Assembly (NCBI GenBank): GCA_004151065.3
Contig: NWUY0304624988.1
Location: 1 to 13,928 of the forward strand
Source of the DNA: Larix sibirica
Lineage: Eukaryota > Streptophyta > Pinopsida > Pinales > Pinaceae
Reading direction: 5' to 3'
DNA length: 13,928 bases
The position numbers and the translations under genes were made by a program. Below are positions 1-9,967 of the stretch, one piece after another. The stretch's first letter is position 1, and each line of letters starts with the position of its first letter. The notes under the pieces were generated by a model. The model saw only the letters and a program-made list of their open reading frames with translations, did not search any database and was not told where the DNA came from.

Positions 1-1026
1 ATTTTTGCTTTCAGCATTTTCTAGGAGCTGCTTTCGCACTCCCACATTATATTCACATTGGATGTATCTTTTAGTCCCATTCACCTATCTTTGTGGTCAT
101 TCGTTGGACATTAATAAAATTATCTTATCTTATCTTATCTTATCTAGAGCTTGTAGGTATTCTGCTAGATGCATTTGGTACTTTAAAGAAAATTTCTTGA
201 ATTTAGAAAATCCTGGTTGTTCATGTGTGTTCCATTTTCCACTGGTTATTTCTTTCTGCCCATTAGTTCTGATTGATAAACATAATGTGGTATTCTTTTA
301 TCATATATCCTCCTTATTATTTGAGCTTGTTTTCTTCAACTCCAATTTTTCATATTTGAGTCTTTATTACTCATATTATTGGTTGTTCATTGTACAATTC
401 TATGTTTTGCTGTTACTGTTCTAGGGATTCTATCTTGGTGCCCTCGTTTCGATCTAAAGTCTCTTTACCCATTCATGTTATCTTTTGCTCCATTGTATTT
501 CCTGGATATTTTGCTTTATTACATTTCTTCTAAACTTTAATGATACTGCTCTTTGATTGATATGTGTTAGGTGCTTCCCTCTGATCATTGTACTTATTAC
601 AGTACCGTTGGCCTTTTTTGTCCTCTAGTGGACACAAATATTTAAAATTAGTACGACAATATAAATTTACAGATTAACCCATCATTGTTGATTGGTTCTT
701 TAGAATTTCTGATTGAAGGATTGTAGTTAATTCATCCCTCTCCCTTTTTGTAAGTATTAAAGGATTGTTGTTAATTCACCAGCGTGCATGCATGATTGGA
801 ATTACTTATTCAGTGTCATCTTCTAGGTTTAACTTCACATTCTCTCCTGGTTGTTTTTTGCTTGCTTGTAGATTGTTAATGTTAACTGGTTTCCTGAAAT
901 CGGAGTTGTGAAGGCCTATTTTGACATTCTCTTGAGGAAATCTATTAAGTGGATCCTGTTTTCACGAAGATACATAGTAGAATATTAATGTTTTTTGTTC
1001 TTTGTTTTGTATTTACTGCTTGACAG
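1..1026 (+). other. Intron of SMC5 upstream of the first visible exon (5' end outside the window)
   Basis: The sequence is AT- and T-rich, and the only long open frame shows no recognisable protein. It ends in a 3' splice site (TTGACAG) at 1026, directly before the SMC5 reading frame. The in-frame triplet before the acceptor CAG is a stop, so the intron must end here and the glutamine that normally precedes FLPQDRV must come from an upstream exon. That exon was not found in this stretch. The first 145 bases hold a retroelement-like repeat, listed separately. The remainder shows nothing I can support. Confidence 0.7.
25..145 (+). repeat. SINE-like or LINE-3'-end-like repeat, copy A, with TTATC tail
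   Basis: The core TTAGTCCCATTCACCTATC is followed by TTTGTGGTCATT, GTTGGACATTAATAAAATTA and six TTATC units (about 118-145). The same ordered blocks recur at 3116-3240 (minus), 3416-3520 and 3748-3860. A shared 3' end with a short tandem tail is typical of non-LTR retroposons. The family itself is not one I can name. The 5' limit is approximate. Confidence 0.6.
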
Positions 1027-4000
1027 TTTCTACCACAAGATAGGGTATGTGAGTTTGCCAAATTAACTCCTGTAGAGCTTTTAGAAGAGACTGAAAAAGC
1101 TGTTGGAGATCAGGAGCTCTCAGGGCAACATAGAGCTCTTATTGAGAAAAGTCGGGAGTTGCAGAGACTTGAAATAGTAAGTTGTTTGAGCTGTATGATC
1201 TGTGGCCTTTTACATTTCTATGAATATTATTTTCCTACTTTTATTCTTCTTGAAAGTGTACTCGCTGTCAGTATGACATTAACATAGCTACAATGTTTCA
1301 GTGACTTCACTTGTAACCACAAAGACTGTTGTATGCTTCAACAAAGTTCAGAATATTGATGGAACTTTTTTCTATAGACTGTTAAGCAGAATGAAGAAAC
1401 ATTGAATAAATTCAAAGCACTCAATGCTGAGCAAGAAAAAGATGTGGAGCGGGTTCGACAAAGAGAAAACCTACTACAAAAGGTATTCTCAGGACTTGTT
1501 TGTTAAGTAAGGAGTATTTGTTGGGAGCTTTTAGGAGTTATTTATATTAGTACTGCATATACCCCCCTGCTGTTCTGATTTTTCCTTCTGTGGGCTGATG
1601 CATTTTGAAACATGATACACTAAACCACAAATGCAGGTTGAATCTATGAAGAAGAAACTACCTTGGCTGAAGTATGATATGCGGAAAAAACAATACATTG
1701 AGGCAAAGGAAAGGGAGAAGGTGGCAAAGCGAAATCGAGATGAAATTGCAAAATTAATAGCAGAGCAAAAAGTTCCAATAGAGTATTATGTTCTTTCCCA
1801 GAATATCCTGCAATTATTTCCAAGTTAATGAGTTCAACTTATTGGACATCATATTTCATTTCACTTCCTAGACATGGTGATCGTTTTTAATAAAGCACAA
1901 GTATAATGACTTGGTTGATCATTGTTTTGTGTTCCAGGGAGAAAAAACAAATAAAGAAGAAGCTTGAGGTAGCATGTCAAAAGCTAAACAATAACATAAG
2001 TTTAAATGATAAAAAGCGCAGAGAGATCATAGACACTGAAAATCGACTTGTAAGCCTTTTAGTTAGCTGAAACTTTATAGTTCCATGTGCCATTTGTTTT
2101 ATTAGATTTAACTTGTAAGGTCCAGGGTAACTCAGCTGCAGGTTATTTCCTTCTAGAAAATGGAATTAGATACTTTATAATTTAACTCTATGATGATGTA
2201 TGACAGAGTGTACAAGTCCGAGCAAAAGCCAATGAAATTGAAGAGGTAAACAAGCAAGAAGAATCTCGACAAGAGCGGATTGCAAGAGCCAAGGAAGAAC
2301 TTGCAGCTGCTGAAGCTGATCTTGCAAAGTTGCCTGTCTATGAGCCTCCAAAAGAGGAACTTGTATGCTGACTCTTCCATTGATTATCTTTTAGCAGCTC
2401 AGCTGAAGAAACTTGGAATTCTTGGTTTGATAGTTTCCTTACAATTGGTTTTTACTTTCTGTTGCATGGATGTTCTTTTGTTATCCCATTGCTCTTTGTT
2501 GTCAGTTTGCTTTGTTTGTATTACTGTTTTGTGGAAAAATGTGCTCATGAAGCTGGATGGATATTGTAATATGTGCTTTTAAGTTGTCTTGAACTCTTAT
2601 AAAATACAAAGCCAAACAGTGCTATCAAAGTGCAATTTAGATGGTGCTAATTTTTTGGGTTAGCTTAGTTTTTGCTAGATGAAAGTACTTGTCCTCAACT
2701 GCCCATTTTTGGAACTGATTTTGTTTATAAATATTTCTTATGCAATTTCAATTGCACAGACTTTTGTTGAAAATATTGACTTCTTGGGTATGTGCTTTGA
2801 AAAATATAACATGTTATCGGAATGTTTATCAATTCTGGTAGCCAACATTACAAGGACCAACATGGGCATGATTAAAGAGTTGAAAGTGGAAATGCACAAG
2901 TCCTCTGAACTGATAGATGTGGGCATGCTTCATTGTTTTTTTGGCGGTGGAAATATGGTAGGTAGGCTGAAAAAGGTACCACATAGATTCAGAACGGTGC
3001 GTAGAGCCTGGAATACACAGATTGATTGAAGAAAATTCTATCAGATGTAAATCTGTAGATAGATACCAAAGGTGATGGTGTTGTAACTTGTGACTATAGT
3101 GCTATAGGTAGATGATCTAATCATTAGAAGATAATATTGTTTATTTATGTCCAATGAATGACCACAAAAGTAGGTCAATGGGACTAAAAGAGTACCGTCA
3201 TTGTAATACATAAGATAAGATGAGATGTTAGGAGAGATTGGTCTTCTTGCTTGATAGCACTGCCCATGATTGTAAACAAGGATCTCTCGTCCTTTGGATT
3301 TCTGCTGCATTTGCATGTATCTGCACCATTGCTTTGTTTCAGTTCTCCATGCTGTCACGACGTAGGTTTTAGATTCTTCTTTATATAGGATAGATTTGCT
3401 TTTATTGTGATTTACCAGGAGTGGCCTTAGCACTCTCACTTTGTAATCTCACTGATGTACATAACAGTCCCATTGACCTATTTGTGGTCACTTGTTGGAG
3501 ATAAAATAAAATTATCCTAACTGGGCCTTGGGCACTCTCCAAAGTACAACTTCAGGGTTTATGTTGGTTCCTTCAGAATGATTAATGAGGAGAAGGATAC
3601 TCCTTCTCCCTCCTCTTCCTCTACTTTTTCCACATATGAAGCTGATGTTGATCTAAGGCCTTGTCCCACTTAGGGTTTTCCTTGCTCGTGCTCTTTACTT
3701 TCCTTAATTGTCATTCATATCTCTTGTACTTTTATAACATTTTAACTCCAGGAGTGTTCTAGACACTCTTTCTGTTGATTAGCCATTGGTTGTACTTCTA
3801 GTCCAGTTGACCTATTACTTGGTCATTTGTGGACATTAATGAAATTATCTTATCTTATCTACATATTATGGATGAGAAAAATGGCTTTGGCCAGTTCTTG
3901 AGAGAGAAATTGGGCAAAAAATGAATTGAAAATTATTTGACTCTTAATTGACAATGGCTGGTAAGTGCCCAGTCCTCCTGTTGCATAAATTTCATATGCA

Positions 4001-4649
4001 AAACAAGTCTATATATTGATTGACATAAAAAATTGTTTCATGGATGCCACTCTTTCATTTATTCTTTTGCTTGTTTTGGTTTGATATAACAGGAAGGACT
4101 TGGAGCTCAAATAAGGGAGCTGGAGATTTCTGCTGGTGAAAAGCGGTCCGTCAAGAAAGAAAAGGGCTATCTGCTGGAGCAGGAGAGGTCAACACTGAAT
4201 CGGTGTATAAACAGGTAAGATCTTAGTCACGATTTACAATTACCTTTATACTTTATCTGATGACTGGTTTTCTTCTATTCAGCTTTAAATGGATTAGACT
4301 TTAGCTATTTATTGTGTCTTTGCAGGATGAAAGATATAGAAAGTACAAATATTCGACTTTTGCAGGCATTGAAAGACTCTGGGGCTCGCCACATATTTGA
4401 AGCTGTTGAATGGGTTAAAAACAATAGCAGTAATTTCAAGCAGAAAGTTTATGGTCCAGTTCTTGTTGAGGTATTTCGTTAAAATGTTACGGAAGTTGAT
4501 CTTAAATTTTATTTAATATCTAAATGTCAAATTGCCAATTGTAATTTTTGGACTCTGTTCTAATGTAATATTAATTGGTTTAGGTCAATGTTTCTAACAA
4601 AGGTCATGCGGCCTACTTGGAAGGTCATGTCCCAAATTATATTTGGAAG
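1027..4649 (+). CDS. SMC5: SMC5, structural maintenance of chromosomes protein 5: eight internal exons, partial at both ends
   Basis: SMC5 pairs with SMC6 in the nuclear SMC5/6 complex, which acts in recombination repair and replication-fork stability. Exons read from the sequence are 1027-1176, 1378-1482, 1637-1782, 1938-2049, 2207-2362, 4093-4214, 4326-4470 and 4584-4649. All junctions are GT-AG, and together they give 334 codons without a stop. Residues 1-10 (FLPQDRVCEF) are the SMC5 signature beside the Q-loop of the N-terminal ATPase head. Residues about 30-300 are rich in Glu, Lys, Arg and Gln, as expected for the ascending coiled coil, and include KKKLPWLKYDM and KQEESRQERI. Residues about 302-334 (YGPVLVEVNVSN, then YLEGHVPNYIWK) enter the hinge. 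Plant SMC5 has roughly 1,050 residues, so this is about a third; Walker A is upstream, and the rest of the hinge, second coil and C-terminal head are missing. The intact frame suggests a functional gene. Identification rests on remembered family sequence. Confidence 0.9.
3116..3240 (-). repeat. SINE-like repeat, copy B, inverted
   Basis: Read on the minus strand, this copy has TTTTAGTCCCATTGACCTAC, then TTTGTGGTCATTCATTGGAC and an ATAAATAAACAATATTATCTT tail. That matches the order in the other three copies. It lies head to head with copy C, so the two could fold together in the SMC5 transcript. The 5' boundary is uncertain, because a TTATC-like stretch (near 3210-3220) also occurs on its 5' side. 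Confidence 0.55.
3416..3520 (+). repeat. SINE-like repeat, copy C
   Basis: This copy starts with CCAGGAGTGGCCTTAGCACTC, and its head is shared with copy D (CCAGGAGTGTTCTAGACACTC). The core is AGTCCCATTGACCTATTTG and TGGTCACTTGTTGGA, ending in AAAATTATCC. The tail is short and decayed compared with copies A and D. The shared CCAGGAGTG head suggests the true 5' end of the family. Confidence 0.6.
3748..3860 (+). repeat. SINE-like repeat, copy D, with TTATC tail
   Basis: The head is CCAGGAGTGTTCTAGACACTC, the core is TAGTCCAGTTGACCTATTAC with TGGTCATTTGTGGACATTAA, and the tail is GAAATTATCTTATCTTATCT. Head, core and tail are all present, so this copy and copy C define a full length of about 105-115 bp. 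That is short even for a plant SINE. No convincing pol III box B was seen. Confidence 0.6.
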
Positions 4650-5590
4650 GTGACTCTCTTCACTTGTGATATCCTCAGTTTTCTGCTACTTTTTGAAAAT
4701 ATTTTCTGTTGATATGGTAAATGACAAAAGAAGGAAATATTATAACTAGTGTTGTTAGTAATGGATCTGCTTACATTCAAGGTATACCTTTTAGTCCAGC
4801 AATTCATTTTCTCTTCCACTGATCCTTTGAGAACATGGATAAACCTCTTTAAATGGTACTGATCTTACCATGGCTGCTTTATATTTACTTTAATTCTTGT
4901 ACATTTGGTTGTCTTCACTAATAGAAATATGGGATGCCAATTTGACAGTAGGTATCCTTATATGAAGAAAATAATGACCATATTCCACGCATTATAATAT
5001 ATTTGCCCTTTTCTACAATGTAGAAGTATGGTAATAGAAATATTGCATCAACTAAAGATATCTAACTAATATTTATGGGTGGGATATGCAGAGATAAAAT
5101 TAAATAATGTTTTCAATAATGTACCCTTTCAGTCACTATCAAAATTACTGTAAGCATGAGTGCATTTGTAAGTTAATTGTGTGAGCTACAAATGTTTACC
5201 ATTTCAGGATTCAAAGATTCATTATGATAACAGGTTTCAAAAAGACAAGGGCATAGAAAACAACACAAACTGAACTTAATGTGTACACTAGAGTTTTAAA
5301 AATTAAAAGTTACAAACATAGTTGAATAGAGTGAACACATTGTTTTGTTATTCTAGAAGCATCTTTTAGAGTTTAGGGCAAACTTGTAATATTCCAACCT
5401 AAATCTGACATCAAATCTGTTCCATACTGGTTAATTCTGTCTGGTTTCATTGGTACCTTGTCGGTAATTTTGGCAATGTTTGAAAGGAGTAATTGTTGTT
5501 TGATGTGTTTGCATTCCCCAATGCAATTATTGTCACAATATGAGCCCAATATCACAATATAATAATAGCAATTTATTCCCCAAGTATTGA
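4650..5590. other. Sequence after the last visible SMC5 exon, no gene seen
   Basis: The stretch begins with the donor-like GTGACT after the YIWK codons. It is AT-rich, has no long open frame on either strand, and contains nothing resembling the next SMC5 segment (expected to read close to SFITQD). It is most simply the 5' part of the following SMC5 intron. No repeat from elsewhere in the window was recognised here. Confidence 0.5.
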
Positions 5591-5736
5591 ACAACAGTAA
5601 AGTATTACAAGGAACAAATCTGACCTTAAATTTACGTTAATAGTGGACTGTTGAATGTCTTGAAGCTGTTGTCTATGATCTTGATCTTGTGCATGCAACT
5701 TCTGAGAGAATGACTCCCAAAAGAAGAGATATATGC
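5572..5736 (-). promoter_or_regulatory. Possible retroelement promoter and polyadenylation signals on the minus strand
   Basis: On the minus strand, a TATA-like GCATATATCTC lies at 5736-5726, and AATAAA follows about 150 bases downstream at 5577-5572. That spacing resembles the repeated R region of LTR elements or the leader of plant pararetroviruses. No coding sequence of either was found nearby, so this is only a suggestion; TATA and AATAAA words are common in AT-rich DNA. Confidence 0.2.
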
Positions 5737-5851
5737 CCTCTTTACACAGTGAACTCGTGGAGGGAATACGCTGCCACAGCTGTAAATAAGGGGCAGCTTC
5801 TTGTTAATAAACACGTCCCAGCCCTTGGTCCATCCAACCAATATTAAGCAG

Positions 5852-6520
5852 TGTTGAAAGTGGGAAGGACGCCCTCCTTCCAGGTTTCCACGTGAGCTTA
5901 GATAAGGTGCTAGTTTTCAACAGTAAGGGACTGTTTTAATGATAAGTTGGTTGTTACCTTCCACGATTTATAACAGCAAATGGATCCCTTTAATTATAAT
6001 GCTCACACGCCCTTGCAAGAGCCCATCTTCTTGGATAGACAGTTCTCCCTTTAAATGGCTATCTGCGGTTGCAAGATATTGACACCCTCAAGGAAAACTT
6101 GGCAGAAAACGCCCTTCCGGAGATATATATTAAATAATGACAGCTACGTCCTTCAAGGGGAATATCACGCCTTTCCCCAAGGGAGATCCTTGCTCACGCT
6201 TGGTTATATCTAACTAGGAAATTCACGATCTAGCAAGGTCTTCACGTCTTGGCTGTGGATGAAATCTTTGCCCTAAACAATCAAGGAATACACCCTTGCT
6301 TAATGAGATAGAAGTCTGCCCTGGGGCTGATTAAGAGACTAGATTAATGCGCCCTACCTGCAATAAACTCGACCTCTGCCCCAAATACCAATTATCTTAT
6401 CTTTGTGCTTGGTGATAGATCTGGATGATCTATCCTTGAAGTGACTAAGGTAGATAGATTTCGCTACCCAATCCACTTGTTTGTTAAATCAACCCTAAAT
6501 GGCTTTTAGAGCTCTCAACA
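5852..6520. repeat. Candidate solo LTR or LTR-like block with internal motif array
   Basis: The block starts TGTTGAAAG and ends CTCTCAACA, imperfect inverted termini (8 of 9 bases) of the TG...CA type used by LTRs. It is richer in GC than its surroundings, has no open frame, and carries about a dozen CACGCCCTT-like words. A G-box core CACGTG lies at 5889-5894. No matching 5-base target duplication (AGCAG against CAATT), primer-binding site or polypurine tract was seen. Its identity is therefore unproven, and similar composition continues left to about 5640. Confidence 0.35.
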
Positions 6521-6848
6521 CAATTTTCAATGATCAATAATAATAATGGATGATGAGCAAATGGCTTTTTTCTTCTTTTATCATGTTGAGATTGCATGCC
6601 CTATGTTGCTTTTCTTTTCTATTTTGAAGTTGAGATTGCATACACTGCTTCCTGCATGCATGCACGATGAGATATGGCCAGCATGTATGCATGTAAGTTG
6701 TTCTTCGTTCATGTCGTCGTCTTTTATCTACTTATGACCTAATCATACTGATTAAGATCTTTTTTTTGTTCCAAATGTATCATTGTTCATTCAATTCTCT
6801 GATTTTCAGTACCCGCTAGAACCTATGGGAATTAGATAGGTAAGCGAG
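6521..6848. other. Spacer with short repeats and CATGCATG words
   Basis: No gene is seen. The 13-base word GTTGAGATTGCAT occurs twice (6585-6597 and 6629-6641). CATGCATG at 6655-6662 matches the plant RY element core, and a further GCATGTATGCATG follows near 6681. Such purine-pyrimidine words are regulatory in seed promoters, but no intact gene starts nearby. Confidence 0.35.
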
Positions 6849-7478
6849 ATGGTCCCTGGTGCTTAAGAAGAAAAGGACATTACAACGTCGGTGCCACATG
6901 ACGACAAGACATTGGGATGCTCAAGAAGGAAAACAAGTCTAGTACTCGTGACAGAAGTCATCCCATTTAAGAAAATTAGAGTGGCTTTAAATCCCGCATA
7001 TTCAGTTGATTGGCCATCCACCAAAACATGCAGTCAAAGCAAGGCTACACTCAACGGGATTGTTAGATATGTTTAAGTATTATTTGTAAGAGAGGACACA
7101 ATTAAACCCGTTTTTTGGACTTCCAATATAGCTCAAGATTTTAGGGATTGGATTGTAGTAGAGCATTTATGGGTATACTATGATGGGAAAGATCTTCATG
7201 GCTGAGGACATTGGGATACCATCTATCTTACATATCTTGCATTTTTATTTGAGAAGGGGCAAAGGACTACTTTATTTGGAATTGTAAACAGATTTTATGT
7301 TTCAGGCTTCAACGCTGATCAATAGCACAAATCACGAGCTAGGATTGACGTTTTTAACACAGTTGCACAGTATTTGGAGGTTGGAGCTAAAGCTGATATG
7401 TCGACTCTCTTTGTTTCTGTTGCCCAACGAGGTCGTCATCAGATGGAGCTTGGCTCTCTAATGTATCATTTAATGTAA
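6849..7478 (+). pseudogene. Unrecognised decayed reading frame, about 209 codons with four stops
   Basis: From the ATG at 6849 one frame runs to TAA at 7476-7478, interrupted only by stops at 6864, 7074, 7203 and 7323. Random AT-rich DNA would be expected to give roughly a dozen stops over this length. The translation has natural-looking composition, for example FRDWIVVEHLWVYYDGKD and TVAQYLEVGAKADMSTLF near its C-terminal half. An AATAAA at 7516-7521 lies 38 bases past the final stop, as in a 3' UTR. I do not recognise the family. It could be a retrotransposon fragment, a decayed host gene or chance. No start context or intron pattern decides among these. Confidence 0.3.
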
Positions 7479-7749
7479 ATTTGATGATTTTTAATGTAAT
7501 GTAAGATGCATTTCTAATAAAGAACAACCATCTTTTCCTGCCAAGATCATGAGAGCCTACTTGCACTCTCCTTTCTTGAAATTTTCTCCTGTGCCAAAAT
7601 GAGATCCCGTTTACGGCTAGTGGACTGAATTCGAACCTGTACATTTCTTTTGGTGCCAGCTCCCGAATTCCTTTCAGTGTCGAGATTGAGGGCCAACATT
7701 GTGCATTTTGCGCTGTCCTTTGTTGAAAATACTAACTGAAGTTTAGCAG

Positions 7750-8057
7750 TTCACATGGCAATCAATCCGGATGAATATACGTGGCTCATGGAAGTCCTTG
7801 GTCCTGAATAGTGGGATACAGCGGGACTATCTGTCTCGCTAACAATTTCTCCAACTGATCTGATTACAATGAATTATCCGCAAGGACAGGTACTGTATCT
7901 CCTTATATTGGTTCTGTTTTATTCATCATTTTGTATTGAATCTGTTCGGAAAAGACCTGGACACCCTCGTAAATCATTAGGCAATACTGGCTCTTTTGCC
8001 CCTCCCAATCCTGTTATTTTGACTGATTCTGGCACAGCGTACTGTTATTTTGAGTGA
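7750..8057 (+). pseudogene. Second unrecognised decayed frame, with a basic Pro-rich segment
   Basis: A branch-point-like ACTAAC (7731) and CAG acceptor (7747-7749) precede an ATG at 7755. The frame continues for 101 codons to TGA at 8055-8057, with one internal TAG at 7809. It begins MAINPDEYTWLMEVLGPE. After a hydrophobic stretch (YLLILVLFYSSF) that may be intronic, it has KRPGHPRKS, which loosely resembles an AT-hook but lacks the GRP core. The hydrophobic part follows a GTACTG that could be a splice donor. Function is unknown. It may be linked to the frame ending at 7478, but nothing proves this. Confidence 0.25.
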
Positions 8058-8066
8058 TTCTGGCAC
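8011..8066 (+). repeat. Short tandem copy of a 25-base word
   Basis: CTGTTATTTTGACTGATTCT plus GGCAC at 8011-8035 recurs with one change (GAGTGATTCT) at 8042-8066, a period of 31 bases. It overlaps the end of the decayed frame before it and introduces that frame's stop. Confidence 0.6.
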
Positions 8067-9117
8067 CTTAACTAATAGCAAGCTTGACTAGCTAATCAAA
8101 GACGTAGTTGAGATAAAGAGGGATATATGCAAGAACATGATTATTCTGGAGAATTTGTCAGCAGGTGCTCAAGTTTACACCAAAAATTCCCCAATTGATC
8201 TCAGCGATTAGGCTTAGTGTGATTCCTGCTCCGCTGAGTCTTTTGTCTTTTTATATAAAATTATTGTCTAATGCAACTTTTTGTGAACCTTTCTGCTGAT
8301 TCCAGCAGTCATATCATATATCTGCCCTTTGCAATAAGGAGAATTATAATATACTCGAATCTGTACTGCGGTTTCTTCAATGAAATGGATTAATCTGCTT
8401 AATGCATGCTGAAATGTTCTTTCGAGCACATCTCAATTTTATTTATTGTATTTGCTTCTTTCTCAAGTGTATTTATTTAATTAATTATATTAAACAAGAG
8501 CCCCAGAGTGGCAATGTTTCTGCCACTAGAGATTTTGATATTTTGTAAACAGAAATATTGATATCGAAACAAAATTGAATTTTGTTTTAGCTAAAAACTA
8601 AATTATAAAGCAACGAGCATATCTTATAAAAATTGTTTTTAGGTTTAGCAAAATAAATTTAATATTAATCACAAATGCAAGAACATTAAATGAATATTGT
8701 CTTATTCAAAAGCATCTATCTAGATAAAGACGTTGAGTTAAACTGAACTCTGTAAATAGTCTGGACAATATACTGTAAATTAAAAAAAAAAATTATGAGT
8801 AAGAAACTACTTGAAATACGTTTATTACAAGGTATTATTACTATTGATAATAAAAAGTGAACCTGAATCACAATCCACACAAAATTTATGGAAATAGCTA
8901 TCGCTAATAAAATTCTAATATTTTCTATTGTCTTAAGTTTAATCCATTGAAGCTACTAACTTTATAAATGGCAATAACCCCTAAATGAGGGTTATTATTA
9001 TTTAGGTAAAACAAGATTAGAGTCTTACAGAGAAAACACAAAGCATATCTCGTGGATCGAATGTTGTTATAGAGACAGGCACGTAGGAATTATTGTTTAT
9101 TAAAAATAAATATTAAA
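8067..9117. other. AT-rich intergenic sequence, no gene seen
   Basis: There is no long open frame on either strand and no recognisable RNA gene. The only structure noticed is a perfect 8-base-stem hairpin (AATAACCC, 8-base loop, GGGTTATT) at 8973-8996. It is not followed by features that would give it a clear role. Confidence 0.4.
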
Positions 9118-9241
9118 GATTTTAAGTATGGTAAACAAATATATGCAAGTATAATAATCTCATGCGTTGAAACCAATAAAGATTTTAAGTATGGTAAACA
9201 AAGATGCAAATATAATAATCTCCTGCGTTGAAATCAATAAA
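9118..9241. repeat. Two-unit tandem duplication of about 62 bp
   Basis: Unit 1 (9118-9180) and unit 2 (9181-9241) both begin GATTTTAAGTATGGTAAACA and end GTTGAAA(C/T)CAATAAA. They differ by a two-base indel and a few substitutions. The block is non-coding and looks like a local slippage or unequal-exchange duplication. Confidence 0.8.
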
Positions 9242-9967
9242 ATAACGAAAGTTTAATAGTTTAAACATTAAAATATGACTATGAGAAGAGGAGATTATGA
9301 AATCTGAAACAATTATTTTAGGTTCACTCCGGAATTTATATATAGATATATAGATACATATCTTGTTGCAATAGAAATCTTCTATTTTGAGATCTACATA
9401 GTAAGGAGAGATGAATTGTTGGATTGAAAACCCAACAATGATCAAACCAGATAATAATAAAACCAAATATTTTGAGGAGACTGCAACACACCTCTACATA
9501 TCAAGAGAGCTCGAGCAGACTAGAAGTCTTCATACAAATAATTAAGAAAATATTTGAGATAACAGTACAAAAAAGATAAGGAGCAAACTTGATAGCGTTT
9601 AAAACATAATATACAAATGCAACATCAAAATCCAAAGGTGAAAATGAATTCATCCAAATAAGTATCTATTCTTCGATAAAGCTTACAAGGACCTAAATAA
9701 ACTACACCCCTTTAAAAAAAGGAGTATTCCATCAATTACAACTAAGGCACGAAAGAAGACAACTTGACCTCTTTAACAATGTTAGAAGGACACAAAGTAT
9801 TCAGTTAAATCCAATTAAGGGAGGGGTGCAAAACCACATTCAAATGCTCCTCTTTAATAATATTGTTTAAAAATAGATAATAACCCTGATAAGACTCGAA
9901 GGTTTGATGCATTTTATATGAAACTATGTCTTATTTCTAACTAAAACAACTAAGACTCATCTAACTC
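9242..9967. other. AT-rich intergenic sequence, no gene seen
   Basis: No supported coding or RNA feature was found. Part of a possible minus-strand LTR may extend into the right end. The minus strand from 10018 starts TGTTAGAGATAATTA and has a TATA-like CATATAAAAT at 9920-9911. No matching end or internal region was identified, so this is weak. Confidence 0.35.

Larger units (their letters stand above)
2363..4092 (+). other. SMC5 intron 5, enlarged by repeat insertions
   Basis: The donor is GTATGC at 2363 and the acceptor AACAG ends at 4092. At 1.73 kb this intron is more than eight times longer than any other complete intron here (111 to 201 bp). Three copies of one short repeat sit in its second half, two of them head to head. 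An open frame around 2679-3029 has no recognisable domain and is probably chance. The rest of the intron is T-rich and shows no gene. Confidence 0.75.

Noticed and set aside
5-424. 139-codon open frame at the left end
   Set aside because: It lies inside an SMC5 intron, includes the TTATC-tailed repeat, and its translation is a biased run of Leu, Phe, Ser and Tyr from T-rich DNA.
1783-1828. Continuation of the SMC5 exon 3 frame past ATAGA to a TAA
   Set aside because: The extension is not SMC5-like. A GT donor at 1783 joined to the acceptor at 1937 restores the coiled-coil frame and the PIEEKKQ continuity.
2679-3029. 116-codon frame in SMC5 intron 5
   Set aside because: It has no recognisable domain or splice context. 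It sits in an intron enlarged by repeats, so chance or decayed repeat is more likely than an exon.
3041-3439. 132-codon minus-strand frame
   Set aside because: It covers the repeat copy on the minus strand and shows no known protein family.
5373-5841. Two minus-strand frames as possible pararetrovirus or retroelement proteins
   Set aside because: No reverse transcriptase, protease, zinc-knuckle or coat motif is visible. Only TATA and AATAAA words suggest an element.
7625-7640. TTCGAACC resembling a tRNA T-loop (box B) on the minus strand
   Set aside because: No matching acceptor stem, D-arm or anticodon arm could be laid out around it.
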